Source: Planctomycetaceae bacterium | GTDB taxonomy: Bacteria; Planctomycetota; Phycisphaerae; UBA1845; UTPLA1 | DNA: 64,000 nucleotides | Direction: 5' to 3' | Assembly (NCBI GenBank): GCA_011525745.1 | Contig: WYBU01000091.1 | Coordinates: 17,809-81,808 of the forward strand | In this document: positions 56,457 through 64,000 of the stretch, in pieces | Layout: each line of letters begins with the position of its first letter | How positions within the stretch are numbered: the stretch's first letter is position 1 | Program-made: the position numbers and the translations under genes | Notes under the pieces: model-generated | Seen by the model: the letters and a program-made list of their open reading frames with translations, nothing else | Told to the model about the DNA's origin: nothing | Database searches by the model: none

Positions 56457-57095
56457 ATGCTGACGACTCGTGATATCTCCGATCACGTCGCACAGATCGA
56501 GTCGAAACTGAATTCGATAGAAAACGGCAACGGCCGCACCGAGGCAGTCGGCACACCGCAGGGTCAGGCCGATGCGCTGGCCGACGTGGCATGGCGGCTG
56601 GGCGTGCTGCGCGAGCAGTATCGTCGGCAGCCGGGGAGCATGAGCGCGGCGGTGCCGGCGCTGTCTCGGGCGCGGGCGCGATTCGATGCGTTGCTGGCGG
56701 CGCGAGTGAGTGAGATCGCCGATCGGTTTCACGCGGTCAACGAAGCCCTGCGCCGGCTGGAGGCGGAGCGCGACGTGTGGCGCGACACGCTGATCCGCCT
56801 GGCGGGCCAGATGCAGCGCCGCGAAATCATCGGTCGATCGGCCGTCGTCGCGGTGAGGCCGACGCGCACACTGACGGTGCCGCAGCAGAACACGCCCCAG
56901 CGCGAGCAGTTGGAACAGACCCTGCGCGACGGCGGCTGCTGGGAGCAGGTCAGCTCTTTGTCCCGCGCCCGGCTGCAACAGGCGTTCGAGGACGGCAAGC
57001 TTTCGCCCGAGGTCGCCGGCGCCGTTGGGCAGCTCTGTCCTGTCACGGCATCGTTCGCGGTCAGCTCGCGGCCGGCGGGCGGCGCGGCGCGCTGA
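56457..57095 (+). CDS. coiled-coil hypothetical protein
   Basis: I do not recognise the family. The product of about 212 residues is predicted mainly helical: ISDHVAQIESKLNSIENGNG, then WRLGVLREQYRRQP, RARFDALLAARVSEIADRFH followed by AVNEALRRLEAERDVWRDTL, then a basic linker (RRPTRTLTVPQQNTPQREQL-like composition) and a C-terminal helix LSRARLQQAFEDGKL. Three ATGs stand in a row at 56451, 56454 and 56457; the third has the best spacing (7 nt) from GGAGG at 56445-56449. No signal peptide or membrane helix. The DoxX gene follows 86 nt later. Confidence 0.65.
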   Translation: MLTTRDISDHVAQIESKLNSIENGNGRTEAVGTPQGQADALADVAWRLGVLREQYRRQPGSMSAAVPALSRARARFDALLAARVSEIADRFHAVNEALRRLEAERDVWRDTLIRLAGQMQRREIIGRSAVVAVRPTRTLTVPQQNTPQREQLEQTLRDGGCWEQVSSLSRARLQQAFEDGKLSPEVAGAVGQLCPVTASFAVSSRPAGGAAR

Positions 57096-57181
57096 ACCCA
57101 CTTCGACGCAGGCGACGATGAAGCCGGGCCGGAGATGGCTCCCGCCCTTCACTTGGCGATCGGCCGGACTACGATCCCGCC

Positions 57182-57610
57182 ATGAAATTCAAGTCACTTT
57201 TTTCGGCGTCGAGGCACGGGTTGCTTTCCGATCTGGCGCTGCTGCTGTTGCGCATCGTCGCGGGCGCCGCGTTTGCGCTGCATGGCTGGCCGAAGATTCA
57301 GAAGCCCTTCAGTTGGATGGGACCGGACGCGTTTGCGCCCGGCGCGTTGCAGGCGTTGGCGGCGCTGTCGGAGTTCGGCGGCGGAATCGCCTGGATGCTG
57401 GGACTGCTGACGCCGCTGGCGTCGCTGGGCATCGCATCGACGATGGCGGTGGCGTTCTGGCTGCACGCGGTGATGAAGGGCGATCCGTTCGTCTCGAATG
57501 GCGGCGCATCGTACGAACTGGCGGCGGTCTACTTCTGCATCTCCGTGTTGCTGCTGGTGATGGGACCGGGGCGGGTGTCGCTGGATCGCAAGCTCTTCGG
57601 GGCGCGGTAG
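57182..57610 (+). CDS. DoxX family membrane protein
   Basis: A 142-residue, four-helix membrane protein. DoxX features are LALLLLRIVAGAAFALHGWP-like first helix ending in HGWPKI, then WMGPDAFAP, LSEFGGGIAWMLGLLTPLAS and AFWLHAVMKGDPF, and a last helix LAAVYFCISVLLLVMGPG. The family acts in thiol/redox or quinone-linked processes in some bacteria, but no general function is assigned. There is no obvious partner nearby. A copy of the composite dispersed repeat begins just after the stop. Confidence 0.88.
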   Translation: MKFKSLFSASRHGLLSDLALLLLRIVAGAAFALHGWPKIQKPFSWMGPDAFAPGALQALAALSEFGGGIAWMLGLLTPLASLGIASTMAVAFWLHAVMKGDPFVSNGGASYELAAVYFCISVLLLVMGPGRVSLDRKLFGAR

Positions 57611-57900
57611 GTACCGCGCAGGCTGCGCCCACAGCCCAATTTGTGACGGGAAAAGGCACGAAGACACGGAGGAAAGCAGAAAGTCGACAGTCGAAAGTAA
57701 ACGTCAGAAAGTCGAATCGTCGAAACAAGGGCGAGGGAACAGGGAACAGAAGACAGCGACGAAACGACCAAGGAAAGGCGGGCGTGAATGCGCGCGAAGC
57801 GAAGAAAGACCCTGCGGGAAACTCGCTCAAGAGTCGATACGCCGGTGAGCGTTGAGCGGCGCGATTTCTGAAAATCGCCGCAGGAAGCGAGGATGTTTAC
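57611..57900 (+). repeat. dispersed composite repeat, copy C
   Basis: The same blocks as in 43151-43440 but in a different order: first GGCTGCGCCCACAGCCCAAT and TTGTGACGGGAAAAGGCACG (57621-57660), then AGTCGAAA-type units, GGGAACAGGGAACAG (57737-57751), GAAGAAAGACCCTGCGGGAA (57801-57820) ACTCGCTCAAGAGTCGAT, and TGAAAATCGCCGCAGGAA (57868-57885). No gene was recognised in 57611-57950. Confidence 0.75.
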
Positions 57901-57950
57901 CTTTAGGCAATCGCAATGGCAGCACGTGTCCCGAAGCCCGGCCGTGTGCT

Positions 57951-58361
57951 TCATTCAGTGACGCGGCGGCGGAGCGCTTCGACGGCCTGAAGCCAGTCGT
58001 TCGTCAACTCCGTCTCGGTCCACAGGTCGCGCAGTTCGGAGGTATCGCCGAGAACCGCGTCGATCGCGCGGTTGGCAAGATCGATGAGCGCCGGTGGCGG
58101 CGCCTGGGCGTGCGCGCCGACCCATTCGTCGACCGTCTGCGTGTATCCGTCGCGGGCGCCGAAGTTGCCCTTGAGCCGGGCGATCACTTCGCAGGCCGCC
58201 AGCGCGCAGACCGCGGCATCGGCATCGACGAACTCCGCTTCCGGGTCGAGAACCGCGCGCAAGGTCGATTCAACGAACGCCAAGTCATTGGCCTTTTCGA
58301 GGTCGTAGCTCCAGTCACAGGCGGAGTCGTTCTCGAAAGTATCCACGCCCCAGGTTCCCAT
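57951..58361 (-). CDS. DUF4259 protein
   Basis: A 136-residue soluble protein that begins with the family hallmark MGTWGVDTFENDSACDWSYD and continues with a helix DLAFVESTLRAVLD and AAVCALAACEVIARLKGN, ending in ELTNDWLQAVEALRRRV. DUF4259 proteins are small and of unknown role. The ATG at 58361 has AAGGAG 9 nt upstream and is preferred over a GTG 9 nt further upstream. It is not part of an evident operon. Confidence 0.88.
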   Translation of the reverse strand: MGTWGVDTFENDSACDWSYDLEKANDLAFVESTLRAVLDPEAEFVDADAAVCALAACEVIARLKGNFGARDGYTQTVDEWVGAHAQAPPPALIDLANRAIDAVLGDTSELRDLWTETELTNDWLQAVEALRRRVTE

Positions 58362-58501
58362 GATGAGCACTCCTTATTGCGATCCCGTGATTCAACTTGA
58401 GTCGGCGGCCCGTAACCCGCCGCGGCATCGCCGGCACATAAACAAGCGCCAGCGATACAAGCCGCAATCGCACCGTTGCACGATCGCTGCCCATCCCGGT
58501 A

Positions 58502-58873
58502 TCAGCTCGCGCGAGGCTCTTCGCCGACGGAAATCGTCAGCCCGTCGGGGTCGGCATATTGTGCCATGCGCGAGCCGAAGACATCCTTCGGCGGCTGGAG
58601 GCAGGGCACGCGGTGGTCGGCCATGCGCTGGTGAAATTCATCGAGATTCGACACACACAGGCCGGGGCGGCAGCGGCCGGGGGTCTCGGGTTCGCTCGGT
58701 GCGCCGGAAGCGTTGGGTTGCCGGCTCAGGTGCAGGGCGAGCGTCGCGCCTTCGGTGGCGAACTCGGTCCAGACCGGGGACTCGAAGCGCAGCGGCAAAC
58801 CGATCACGTCGCGATAAAAGGCCACGGAGCGCTTCATCTCGCTGACAAAAACGATCGCATAATTCACACGCAT
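58502..58873 (-). CDS. VOC superfamily protein (glyoxalase/bleomycin-resistance type)
   Basis: A 123-residue vicinal oxygen chelate fold protein. It has VNYAIVFVSEMKRSVAFYRD, GLPLRFESPVWTEFATEG, ATLALHLSRQ, and GLCVSNLDEFHQRMADHRVP and MAQYADPDGLTISVGE in the second half. The likely metal-ligand positions of the family (His/Glu) are only partly kept in the first half, so enzymatic activity is uncertain. The ATG at 58873 follows GAGGT at short spacing. It lies downstream, on the same strand, of the four-helix membrane protein at 58935-59354, 61 nt away. Confidence 0.88.
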   Translation of the reverse strand: MRVNYAIVFVSEMKRSVAFYRDVIGLPLRFESPVWTEFATEGATLALHLSRQPNASGAPSEPETPGRCRPGLCVSNLDEFHQRMADHRVPCLQPPKDVFGSRMAQYADPDGLTISVGEEPRAS

Positions 58874-58934
58874 GGTGCACCTCGGAAATGGCCGGCGCCG
58901 GGGCATCGAACGGCCGGCCGCGCGCGGGCGGATT

Positions 58935-59354
58935 CTACAACGGTTTCGCCGTCGCCGCTCCGGCCGCGGGGATAATAAAGCGAGCGCACCAGCACAGCAG
59001 CCCCAGTATGCAGCCGCTGACGAGTCCGATGACGGGGCCGGTCAGCAGAAAGAAGATGCGCGGGCTGACCGGCGCCGGCCGGCCGTCCAGTCGGCTCATG
59101 ATCTCGGGGTTGTTCGCCGCGTAGTGCGGGAACAGCGCCGACGCGGCGATCGCGTTGAGGACGCCCCACATCACGCCGATGGCCAGTCCGTGCAGGAACC
59201 AGCGGCCGTGCCCGGCGCGGGCCACGACGGTGGCGGAGAACAGTCCGAGGATGATCCACAGGTACGGCTCGATGCCGCGCGTCAGACCCTGCGTCGAGAG
59301 CAGACCCATGATCAGGCCGAGCGCGCCGAGAATGGCGATCATTGACCAGTGCAT
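58935..59354 (-). CDS. four-helix membrane protein, unknown function
   Basis: A 139-residue protein with about four hydrophobic helices: MIAILGALGLIMGLLSTQG, YLWIILGLFSATVVARAGHG, WFLHGLAIGVMWGVLNAIAA and FFLLTGPVIGLVSGCILGLL. A polar loop (HYAANNPEIMSRLDGRP) lies between helices three and four. I do not recognise the family. The ATG at 59354 is the first in the reading frame. It may be cotranscribed with the glyoxalase-like gene. Confidence 0.7.
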   Translation of the reverse strand: MHWSMIAILGALGLIMGLLSTQGLTRGIEPYLWIILGLFSATVVARAGHGRWFLHGLAIGVMWGVLNAIAASALFPHYAANNPEIMSRLDGRPAPVSPRIFFLLTGPVIGLVSGCILGLLCWCARFIIPAAGAATAKPL

Positions 59355-59511
59355 CGTGGTTCTCGCATTGCCGGAGTTCGCGGCGTCGGCAGCGGGCGCT
59401 CCGACTCCAGCCTACCGTGGGTGGGTGCTTCGTGTGAAGCGCGGAGCTTGGAGGGCGGTTGCGGTGCAAAAGAGCGTTGACCGGTGCAACAAAACCGGCT
59501 ATCAGGCAGCC

Positions 59512-60057
<546 letters not shown>

Positions 60058-60106
60058 AGCAGCCGCACGAGCCGTTCACGCGCGAATGACTGGGTCGTGC
60101 GCCTCC

Positions 60107-60215
60107 TCGGTTCAACGGGGCCAAGTCCTCGCGAGGATGGGGTCAGTCGCGCGGGACGCCCGTACCACCCAGGAATGCACGGCCCGGTCCGCGCGAGGGC
60201 TGGACCGTGCCACCT
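60107..60215. repeat. dispersed hairpin-repeat cluster
   Basis: GGGCCAAGTCCTCGCGAGGA at 60117-60136, GCGGGACGCCCGTACCACCC at about 60151-60170 and GCGCGAGGGCTGGACCGTGC at about 60191-60210 match, in either orientation, units at 5220-5242, 5958-5978, 29430-29515. Noncoding. Confidence 0.6.
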
Positions 60216-60263
60216 CCTATTCGAGTCCTGGCCGTGAACCGATGACTTGCCACGCGGGCGGCG

Positions 60264-60776
60264 TCACGGCGCCGCTTCCTGGAATTCGGGAGCATATTTG
60301 ACCAGTCCGCCGATTCGCGTCAGGGCGCGTGGGGCGGTCTCGATCACCATGAATTCGTCGAAGACGCCGTACTCGTTCGTCAGGCCGCGGTCGGCAGCCC
60401 GCGCGAAGCCGAAACGCTGGTAGTACGCCGGTTCGCCGAGCACGACGACGAATCCGACGCCCGCGTCGCGGCAGGCTTGAATTCCAGCGCCGATCAGCAT
60501 CGCGCCGATTCCCCGGCGCTGACGCGCGGGCACGACCGCGAGCGGAGCGAGGCCGGCGCCGCGCGCGGTCGGGTCGCCATCGGCGAACGTCACCGGCGTG
60601 AACAGAATGTGCCCGACAATGTCCCCATCGTCATCCGCCACAAGTGAGATCAGCGTGCGATTGTTTGCCCGAAGCGCATCGACGAGTCGGGCTTCGACTT
60701 CGGTCGGAAACGCGGCGACGTGGACGCGATGGATGGCGTCGGCGTCGGCGGGGGTCTCGGGTCGTATTTGAATCAT
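60264..60776 (-). CDS. GNAT family N-acetyltransferase, YhbS-like
   Basis: A 170-residue acetyltransferase. It begins IQIRPETPADADAIHRVHVA; the central strand is GHILFTPVTF and the acetyl-CoA loop is VPARQRRGIGAMLIGAGIQA. VVVLGEPAYYQRFGFARA is a hallmark of the YhbS-like subgroup. The acceptor is unknown. It starts 21 nt after the stop of the DUF1801 gene on the same strand, so the two are probably cotranscribed. No clear ribosome binding site precedes the ATG. Confidence 0.92.
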   Translation of the reverse strand: MIQIRPETPADADAIHRVHVAAFPTEVEARLVDALRANNRTLISLVADDDGDIVGHILFTPVTFADGDPTARGAGLAPLAVVPARQRRGIGAMLIGAGIQACRDAGVGFVVVLGEPAYYQRFGFARAADRGLTNEYGVFDEFMVIETAPRALTRIGGLVKYAPEFQEAAP

Positions 60777-60797
60777 CGGATCACTGCGATAAACGAG

Positions 60798-61190
60798 TCA
60801 TTGCCGATTTCGGGCCTGCTGGCGGGCTTCGTTTTCGGCGATGCGGGCCTTGACCAGCTTTCGCACCAGCGTGGCCGGCAGCGGTTTGTCGGGTCGAAAG
60901 CGAATCGTGCCTTTGCTCGTGTCGAATGCGCGCAGGTCGGCCTGGTGCGCGGCCACGGCTGTGCCGCTCATCGGAAAGAACGAGCAGTGTTTCGCGGCAG
61001 CGCCGAAGGCTACCAGCGCCCGGCCGTCCAGTCGGAATGCCGGCAGCCCGTAGCTGATGCATTCCTCGGCCCCCGGCGCGGCGGCCTGGATGGTTTTTCG
61101 GAGTTTCTCGAGCGCGGCGCGCTGGTCGGGCGGCAGGGCGGCGAGGTAGGCGTCGATGGTTGGGGGACGGCGAGGGGGTCTGCGCTTCAT
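60798..61190 (-). CDS. DUF1801 (YdhG-like) protein
   Basis: A 130-residue soluble protein of the YdhG/DUF1801 group: TIDAYLAALPPDQRAALEKL, IQAAAPGAEECISYGLPAFR with the conserved ExISYGxPxF, ALVAFGAAAKHCSFFPMSGT and GTIRFRPDKPLPATLVRKLV with the conserved PL..LV..LV end. The role is unknown; some members are iron-chaperone-like. GAGGAG lies 5 nt before the ATG at 61190, which is preferred to an in-frame start 27 nt upstream. Confidence 0.93.
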   Translation of the reverse strand: MKRRPPRRPPTIDAYLAALPPDQRAALEKLRKTIQAAAPGAEECISYGLPAFRLDGRALVAFGAAAKHCSFFPMSGTAVAAHQADLRAFDTSKGTIRFRPDKPLPATLVRKLVKARIAENEARQQARNRQ

Positions 61191-61263
61191 CTCACGCTCC
61201 TCGATGTGCAATGTCACGCCAGATTGCCGCTAAATCAAGCACCCACTCCACGGCATCGTCGGC

Positions 61264-61605
61264 CTACTTGCCAGCGGGGCCGTGGTTGCGAATGATGTCC
61301 ACGATCCTGTCAAACACAGTCGGCTCGACGTGGTTGCGCGCCGACTCCAGCTCGGTGCGCAGCCGTGGGCGGTACGTTCGATCGGCGCGTCCGAGTCTCA
61401 TTCCGAGTTGCCGCACGGACATCTGGTCATCCAGGCGCTCGCGCGAGAGCAGCGAATTCACCGATTTCACAATGAATCCGGCTTCCGGCGTTCCGAAGCC
61501 GGCGCGCAGTATGTCGTTGAAGGCATTCAGGGGCCGCCCCCATCGGGCGCCGGGAATCAACAGAGTGAAGGATTGCCAATCCATGTCCGTGACGGCGTCC
61601 GACAT
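61264..61605 (-). CDS. barstar-like protein
   Basis: A 113-residue protein. The central part FTLLIPGARWGRPLNAFNDI followed by LRAGFGTPEAGFIVKSVNSL matches the barstar family pattern (a tryptophan/glycine turn, then a NLDAFNDILRGGFGTPxGGF-like helix-turn) though Leu-Asp is here Leu-Asn. Barstar proteins inhibit barnase-type ribonucleases. No barnase-like gene is adjacent, so it may act alone as an inhibitor of a foreign or unlinked RNase, or have another role. It is on the same strand as the downstream DUF1801 and GNAT genes, 73 nt away. Confidence 0.68.
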   Translation of the reverse strand: MSDAVTDMDWQSFTLLIPGARWGRPLNAFNDILRAGFGTPEAGFIVKSVNSLLSRERLDDQMSVRQLGMRLGRADRTYRPRLRTELESARNHVEPTVFDRIVDIIRNHGPAGK

Positions 61606-61670
61606 CGCCGTAACAACCTTGGCGCGCCCATAGTTTGCAGAATCGCAGTTGATTTCAACAAATCATGATG

Positions 61671-61967
61671 TCAGGGGCGTAACCCCGCTGATTGTCCGTT
61701 GGTCGGCGTAACGATCTCCGTGCCGCACTCCGGACAGAGGCCGCTCAGGTTGCCGGTCAGGTCGTAACCGCATTGTGTGCATTTCCCGAGCCGCGCCGCT
61801 CGCGCGGTGGTCCGGCGCACTTTGACGAATTCATACACTGTCCACGCGCCGGCCAGCGCAATGAGAACGATCATATGACACGGCGGCAGATCCGCATCTT
61901 TCGGCAAAATCTGAGGCCACGTAGCGGCCCAAAGCAGAATTGTGATCGTCAGCCCAAGCCAACGCAT
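61671..61967 (-). CDS. small membrane protein with C-terminal zinc ribbon
   Basis: A 98-residue protein with two N-terminal hydrophobic segments (MRWLGLTITILLWAATW and MIVLIALAGAWTVYEFV), a basic stretch (KVRRTTARAARLG) and a zinc ribbon KCTQCGYDLTGNLSGLCPEC followed by GTEIV. This CxxCGYDLTG...CPECG arrangement is frequent in Planctomycetota membrane proteins of unknown function. The ATG directly abuts the TGA of the putative upstream reading frame (TGAATG), which would allow coupled translation. Confidence 0.8.
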   Translation of the reverse strand: MRWLGLTITILLWAATWPQILPKDADLPPCHMIVLIALAGAWTVYEFVKVRRTTARAARLGKCTQCGYDLTGNLSGLCPECGTEIVTPTNGQSAGLRP

Positions 61968-62210
61968 TCAGTGCATCTCGCAGATCGGCGCGTGCTGCCT
62001 GGTCGCAACGACACCGCAGTTCATCGCACACATGAGCCGCTCCGGGTCGCCGGCGCTGTACGAAACCAGACCGCCCATGGTCCCAACTCTTGCGGACAAA
62101 CGCCCGGCATCGACCACGATGGCGGTTTCCCATCGGACCGGCCATGCCCACTTGGACGGCTCAATTGACGCAGACCGGTGTGGACGCACGGAATCCTCGT
62201 CGCGCGCCAT
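61968..62210 (-). CDS. doubtful small ORF upstream of the zinc-ribbon protein
   Basis: An 80-residue reading frame that ends in ERLMCAMNCGVVATRQHAPI followed by CEMH, just before the next ATG. The Cys-rich end (Cys-x3-Cys and a later Cys-x-x-His) and the exact abutment with the next gene make it look slightly better than chance, but the first half has no protein-like signature and no ribosome binding site was seen. It may be noncoding. Confidence 0.3.
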   Translation of the reverse strand: MARDEDSVRPHRSASIEPSKWAWPVRWETAIVVDAGRLSARVGTMGGLVSYSAGDPERLMCAMNCGVVATRQHAPICEMH

Positions 62211-62315
62211 TGGCCGCGTCAAGTGTGTGTGTGCGTGAACTTTGAACTGTCAGGCATGTGCGATCGTGACATCGAACCGCCGACATGCGGGCGATGAGGT
62301 TCTAGCGTCCGATCG

Positions 62316-63131
62316 TTACCGTCGCCGCCGATGCAGGCCCATTGCAGCCATCGCGAGCAGAAACGCCGACGCCGGCTCGGGCACCCAGGTCGCCGCTGAG
62401 AACGTGCCGCTGCCGGTGAACGGCGAGGGGATTGTGCCGAGTTGCGCGCCGGTCGCCACGTCGAACATGTAGAAGTTGGCCTGTGTCGTATTCGGACCAT
62501 CGGTGACGTAGTATGCGATGCCGTTGAAGACCGCCAGGCCGTCGATGTCCGTTTCGCCGGCGGGATAGGGGGCCTTGAACGTGGTGGTAGCGCCGACGTA
62601 GTCGATTTCGTAAAGCCCGCGGACACTCCCGGTGGGGGCGGTGTCGCTCAGACCGTAGAGGATGCCGGTGGTCATGTCGAAATCGAGGCCGCCGAAGTCG
62701 AACGTGGACGGGTATACATAGACCTGGGTCGCCACTCGCGTAACGGGATCGATTTCATAGACCGCCTCGGTCGCGATGTTCCGCGTCCCGTAGAGCTTCC
62801 CATTCGCGAAACCAAGCCCGACAAAATTAACATTGGCCGTTCCGAACGTCATCGAGCCGAGATTCGTCGGCGTCAGCGTCGTGCCGAAGGGCGAGCTGAA
62901 CAGCGTCGATCCGTTGTTCCAGTACAGCGTATTGGTCGTCCGGTCGTACGCCATGCCCCACGGCTTGGCGTCGGTTGTGGTGGCCGAATAGAGCGCCGTC
63001 GCGGCGCCCGTCGTCGGGTCGACGTTCCAAATGGTCGCGGTACCCGATTGATCGTTGCCGACGATCAGTTGGCCGTAGGCGAGATTCGAAATCAATAAAA
63101 CGGCTAGCACGCTAACGCTTGAACGAAACAT
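62316..63131 (-). CDS. PEP-CTERM protein with beta-propeller-like body
   Basis: A 271-residue exported protein with signal peptide MFRSSVSVLAVLLISNLAYG. The body has repeated strands of the kind seen in SMP-30/NHL-like or DUF4394-type propellers: NDQSGTATIWNVDPTTGAAT, WGMAYDRTTNTLYWNNGSTL, GLGFANGKLYGTRNIATEAV, YEIDPVTRVATQVY and GLAVFNGIAYYVTDG. It ends with the sorting signal WVPEPASAFLLAMAAMG followed by LHRRRR. AGGGAG precedes the ATG at 63131. Expected at the cell surface after exosortase processing. Confidence 0.87.
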   Translation of the reverse strand: MFRSSVSVLAVLLISNLAYGQLIVGNDQSGTATIWNVDPTTGAATALYSATTTDAKPWGMAYDRTTNTLYWNNGSTLFSSPFGTTLTPTNLGSMTFGTANVNFVGLGFANGKLYGTRNIATEAVYEIDPVTRVATQVYVYPSTFDFGGLDFDMTTGILYGLSDTAPTGSVRGLYEIDYVGATTTFKAPYPAGETDIDGLAVFNGIAYYVTDGPNTTQANFYMFDVATGAQLGTIPSPFTGSGTFSAATWVPEPASAFLLAMAAMGLHRRRR

Positions 63132-63870
63132 GCTCCCTCTCCCGGCCAGGACTGCTGAAGTGACGGATCGCACCGGAACCTGGCGCCGGAGCGATCACTT
63201 TCGAACGAAATGACGCATTTCGCGCATGTTAACGAACTCAATGAGCAGCGTCAAGCGCCAACGGCATCGTTTGTTTGTGTTACGATAGTGTCCGGCGACA
63301 TTCATCGTGCCCGCGATTACCGGAGGAGTGGCGATACCGTTCGATTGAACGGGCCCTCAGGGCGTTCGCCGACGCGTTCACCGAGCCGGTCCTGCAAGTG
63401 CCGTTGTTTCCTCAGATTACGACACGGTTCCCGTGAAAGCCACCTCTTTTTCAGGCGGTTGGACCCTGGCGTCGACGTCCACACGAACTCGACCCGCCGG
63501 CGTTTCACGAAGCCCGACAGGTCCCGTTCGGCCGAGTTCGGCACGATTCGGAATGGCTTCTCAACCTCTTCGCGCTGCAATCTCGCGCCACCGCGGAGCT
63601 GATCGAGGGCACCGTGCTTCGGCTCGTTCAAGGGGACATTCCTTGCGCTTGCGGGGACATCGGCCGCCGGTGCGAGGACATCAGAAACGGTCATGCCCGC
63701 GATTGAGTACCACCCGCTTCGTCAGGCAGTCTTCATGGCTGCCGCCATTCAACCATGGCCAGTGGATACCAACGGTCGCACGTACCGCCCGCTATTCCGA
63801 TGCCGATCGTGGGCGGCGGATCTACATCGACACTCGGGCTACACAGTCCTACGGCGAGGCGTACTGCGCC
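63132..63870. other. intergenic, possibly with remnants
   Basis: No intact gene was recognised in about 740 bases. Short protein-like fragments occur in different frames on the plus strand (for example RSIERALRAFADAFTEPVLQ near 63335-63395 and SEWLLNLFALQSRATAELIE near 63550-63610), which could be a frameshifted remnant of a gene, but this is weak. An IS end follows on the right. Confidence 0.35.
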
Positions 63871-63873
63871 TGG

Positions 63874-64000
63874 GGCCTTAGAAAGTGTTTGAAAAGCCCG
63901 GAGAATGCCGATGAATGGGAATGGAACGGAGTTCTTACCCATCCGACGTGACGGACGGTCAGTGGAACCTGATCGTGCCGTGGATTCCGCCGGCAAAGCC
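63874..64000 (+). mobile_element. left part of an IS5-type insertion sequence, cut by the window edge
   Basis: The transposase gene beginning at 63921 is preceded by GGGGCCTTAGAAAGTGTTTG followed by AAAAG (about 63874-63898), which looks like a terminal inverted repeat of IS5-family elements. The other end lies outside the window, so neither the true boundary nor target duplication can be checked. Confidence 0.55.
63921..64000 (+). CDS. IS5-family transposase, N-terminus only
   Basis: The first 26 codons read MERSSYPSDVTDGQWNLIVP followed by WIPPAKP, the characteristic beginning of IS4/IS5-type transposases with the DUF4096-like helix (SYPSDLTDxQWxLIxPLLPPAK). The gene runs off the right edge of the window, so catalytic residues cannot be seen. 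A related upstream ATG (63911) is out of frame. Identification rests on this short but distinctive segment. Confidence 0.72.
   Translation, partial: MERSSYPSDVTDGQWNLIVPWIPPAK

Noticed and set aside
63433..63951. 172-codon plus-strand frame near the right edge
   Set aside because: Ser/Arg-rich, no motifs, and it runs into the IS end and transposase start in another frame.

Overview
The window is about 64 kb of high-GC DNA that most likely comes from a member of the Planctomycetota, possibly the Phycisphaerae side. This is inferred from gene content only. The evidence is: an ECF sigma factor of the planctomycete type beside a very large Ser/Thr kinase with TPR arrays; PEP-CTERM-like secreted proteins ending in PEP..LLRRRR; a small membrane protein with the CxxCGYDLTG...CPECG ribbon; giant proteins with an embedded H-X9-DG pseudopilin-type piece; and many hairpin-rich dispersed intergenic repeats.

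Layout. 0.2-6 kb (minus strand): a small membrane protein, a hybrid histidine kinase followed by a REC-GGEEF-pseudoREC-HD-GYP regulator, and a ferritin-like protein. 6-10.5 kb: a DsbD-type thiol:disulfide transporter, divergent from ribonuclease Y. 10.6-24.5 kb (minus strand): an NTF2-like membrane protein and a LolA-like protein, then two giant envelope proteins of 1102 and 2699 aa made of three homologous modules, two of them fused in one reading frame. 24.8-29.3 kb (plus): a fused 2Fe-2S/molybdopterin hydroxylase, a ParD-like small protein and an XdhC maturation factor. 30.9-33.2 kb: two tandem paralogous PEP-CTERM-like secreted proteins. 33.4-36.9 kb (minus): a separate three-subunit xanthine dehydrogenase/aldehyde oxidase-type operon. 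37.2-43.2 kb: RtcB RNA ligase, GNAT, DUF4274, PepSY-like and DUF4177 proteins, and a secreted arylsulfotransferase-like protein. 43.6-55.1 kb (plus): ECF sigma factor, a 1542-aa lipoprotein and a 1948-aa Ser/Thr kinase. 55.1-64 kb: a hairpin and tandem-repeat region, MoaD/ThiS-like, coiled-coil, DoxX, DUF4259, glyoxalase-like, DUF1697, GNAT, DUF1801, barstar-like and zinc-ribbon proteins, a PEP-CTERM propeller protein, and the start of an IS5-type transposase at the right edge.

Two loci look most novel. The first is the three-module giant envelope protein locus (10.6-22.0 kb). Its modules share three motif blocks, and the fused protein carries an internal signal-peptide-like segment and a pseudopilin-like insert. 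The second is the lipoprotein at 44.4-49.0 kb. It combines IPT/TIG domains, calcium-binding repeats, a stretch resembling the pore-forming part of binary toxin B/anthrax protective antigen, a discoidin-like domain and a right-handed beta-helix, and it lies between a sigma factor and a receptor kinase. Dispersed repeats are frequent, and some have entered coding sequence in frame (inside the fused hydroxylase and at the C-terminus of the sulfotransferase-like protein).

All family assignments are from reading motifs by eye; no database search was run.
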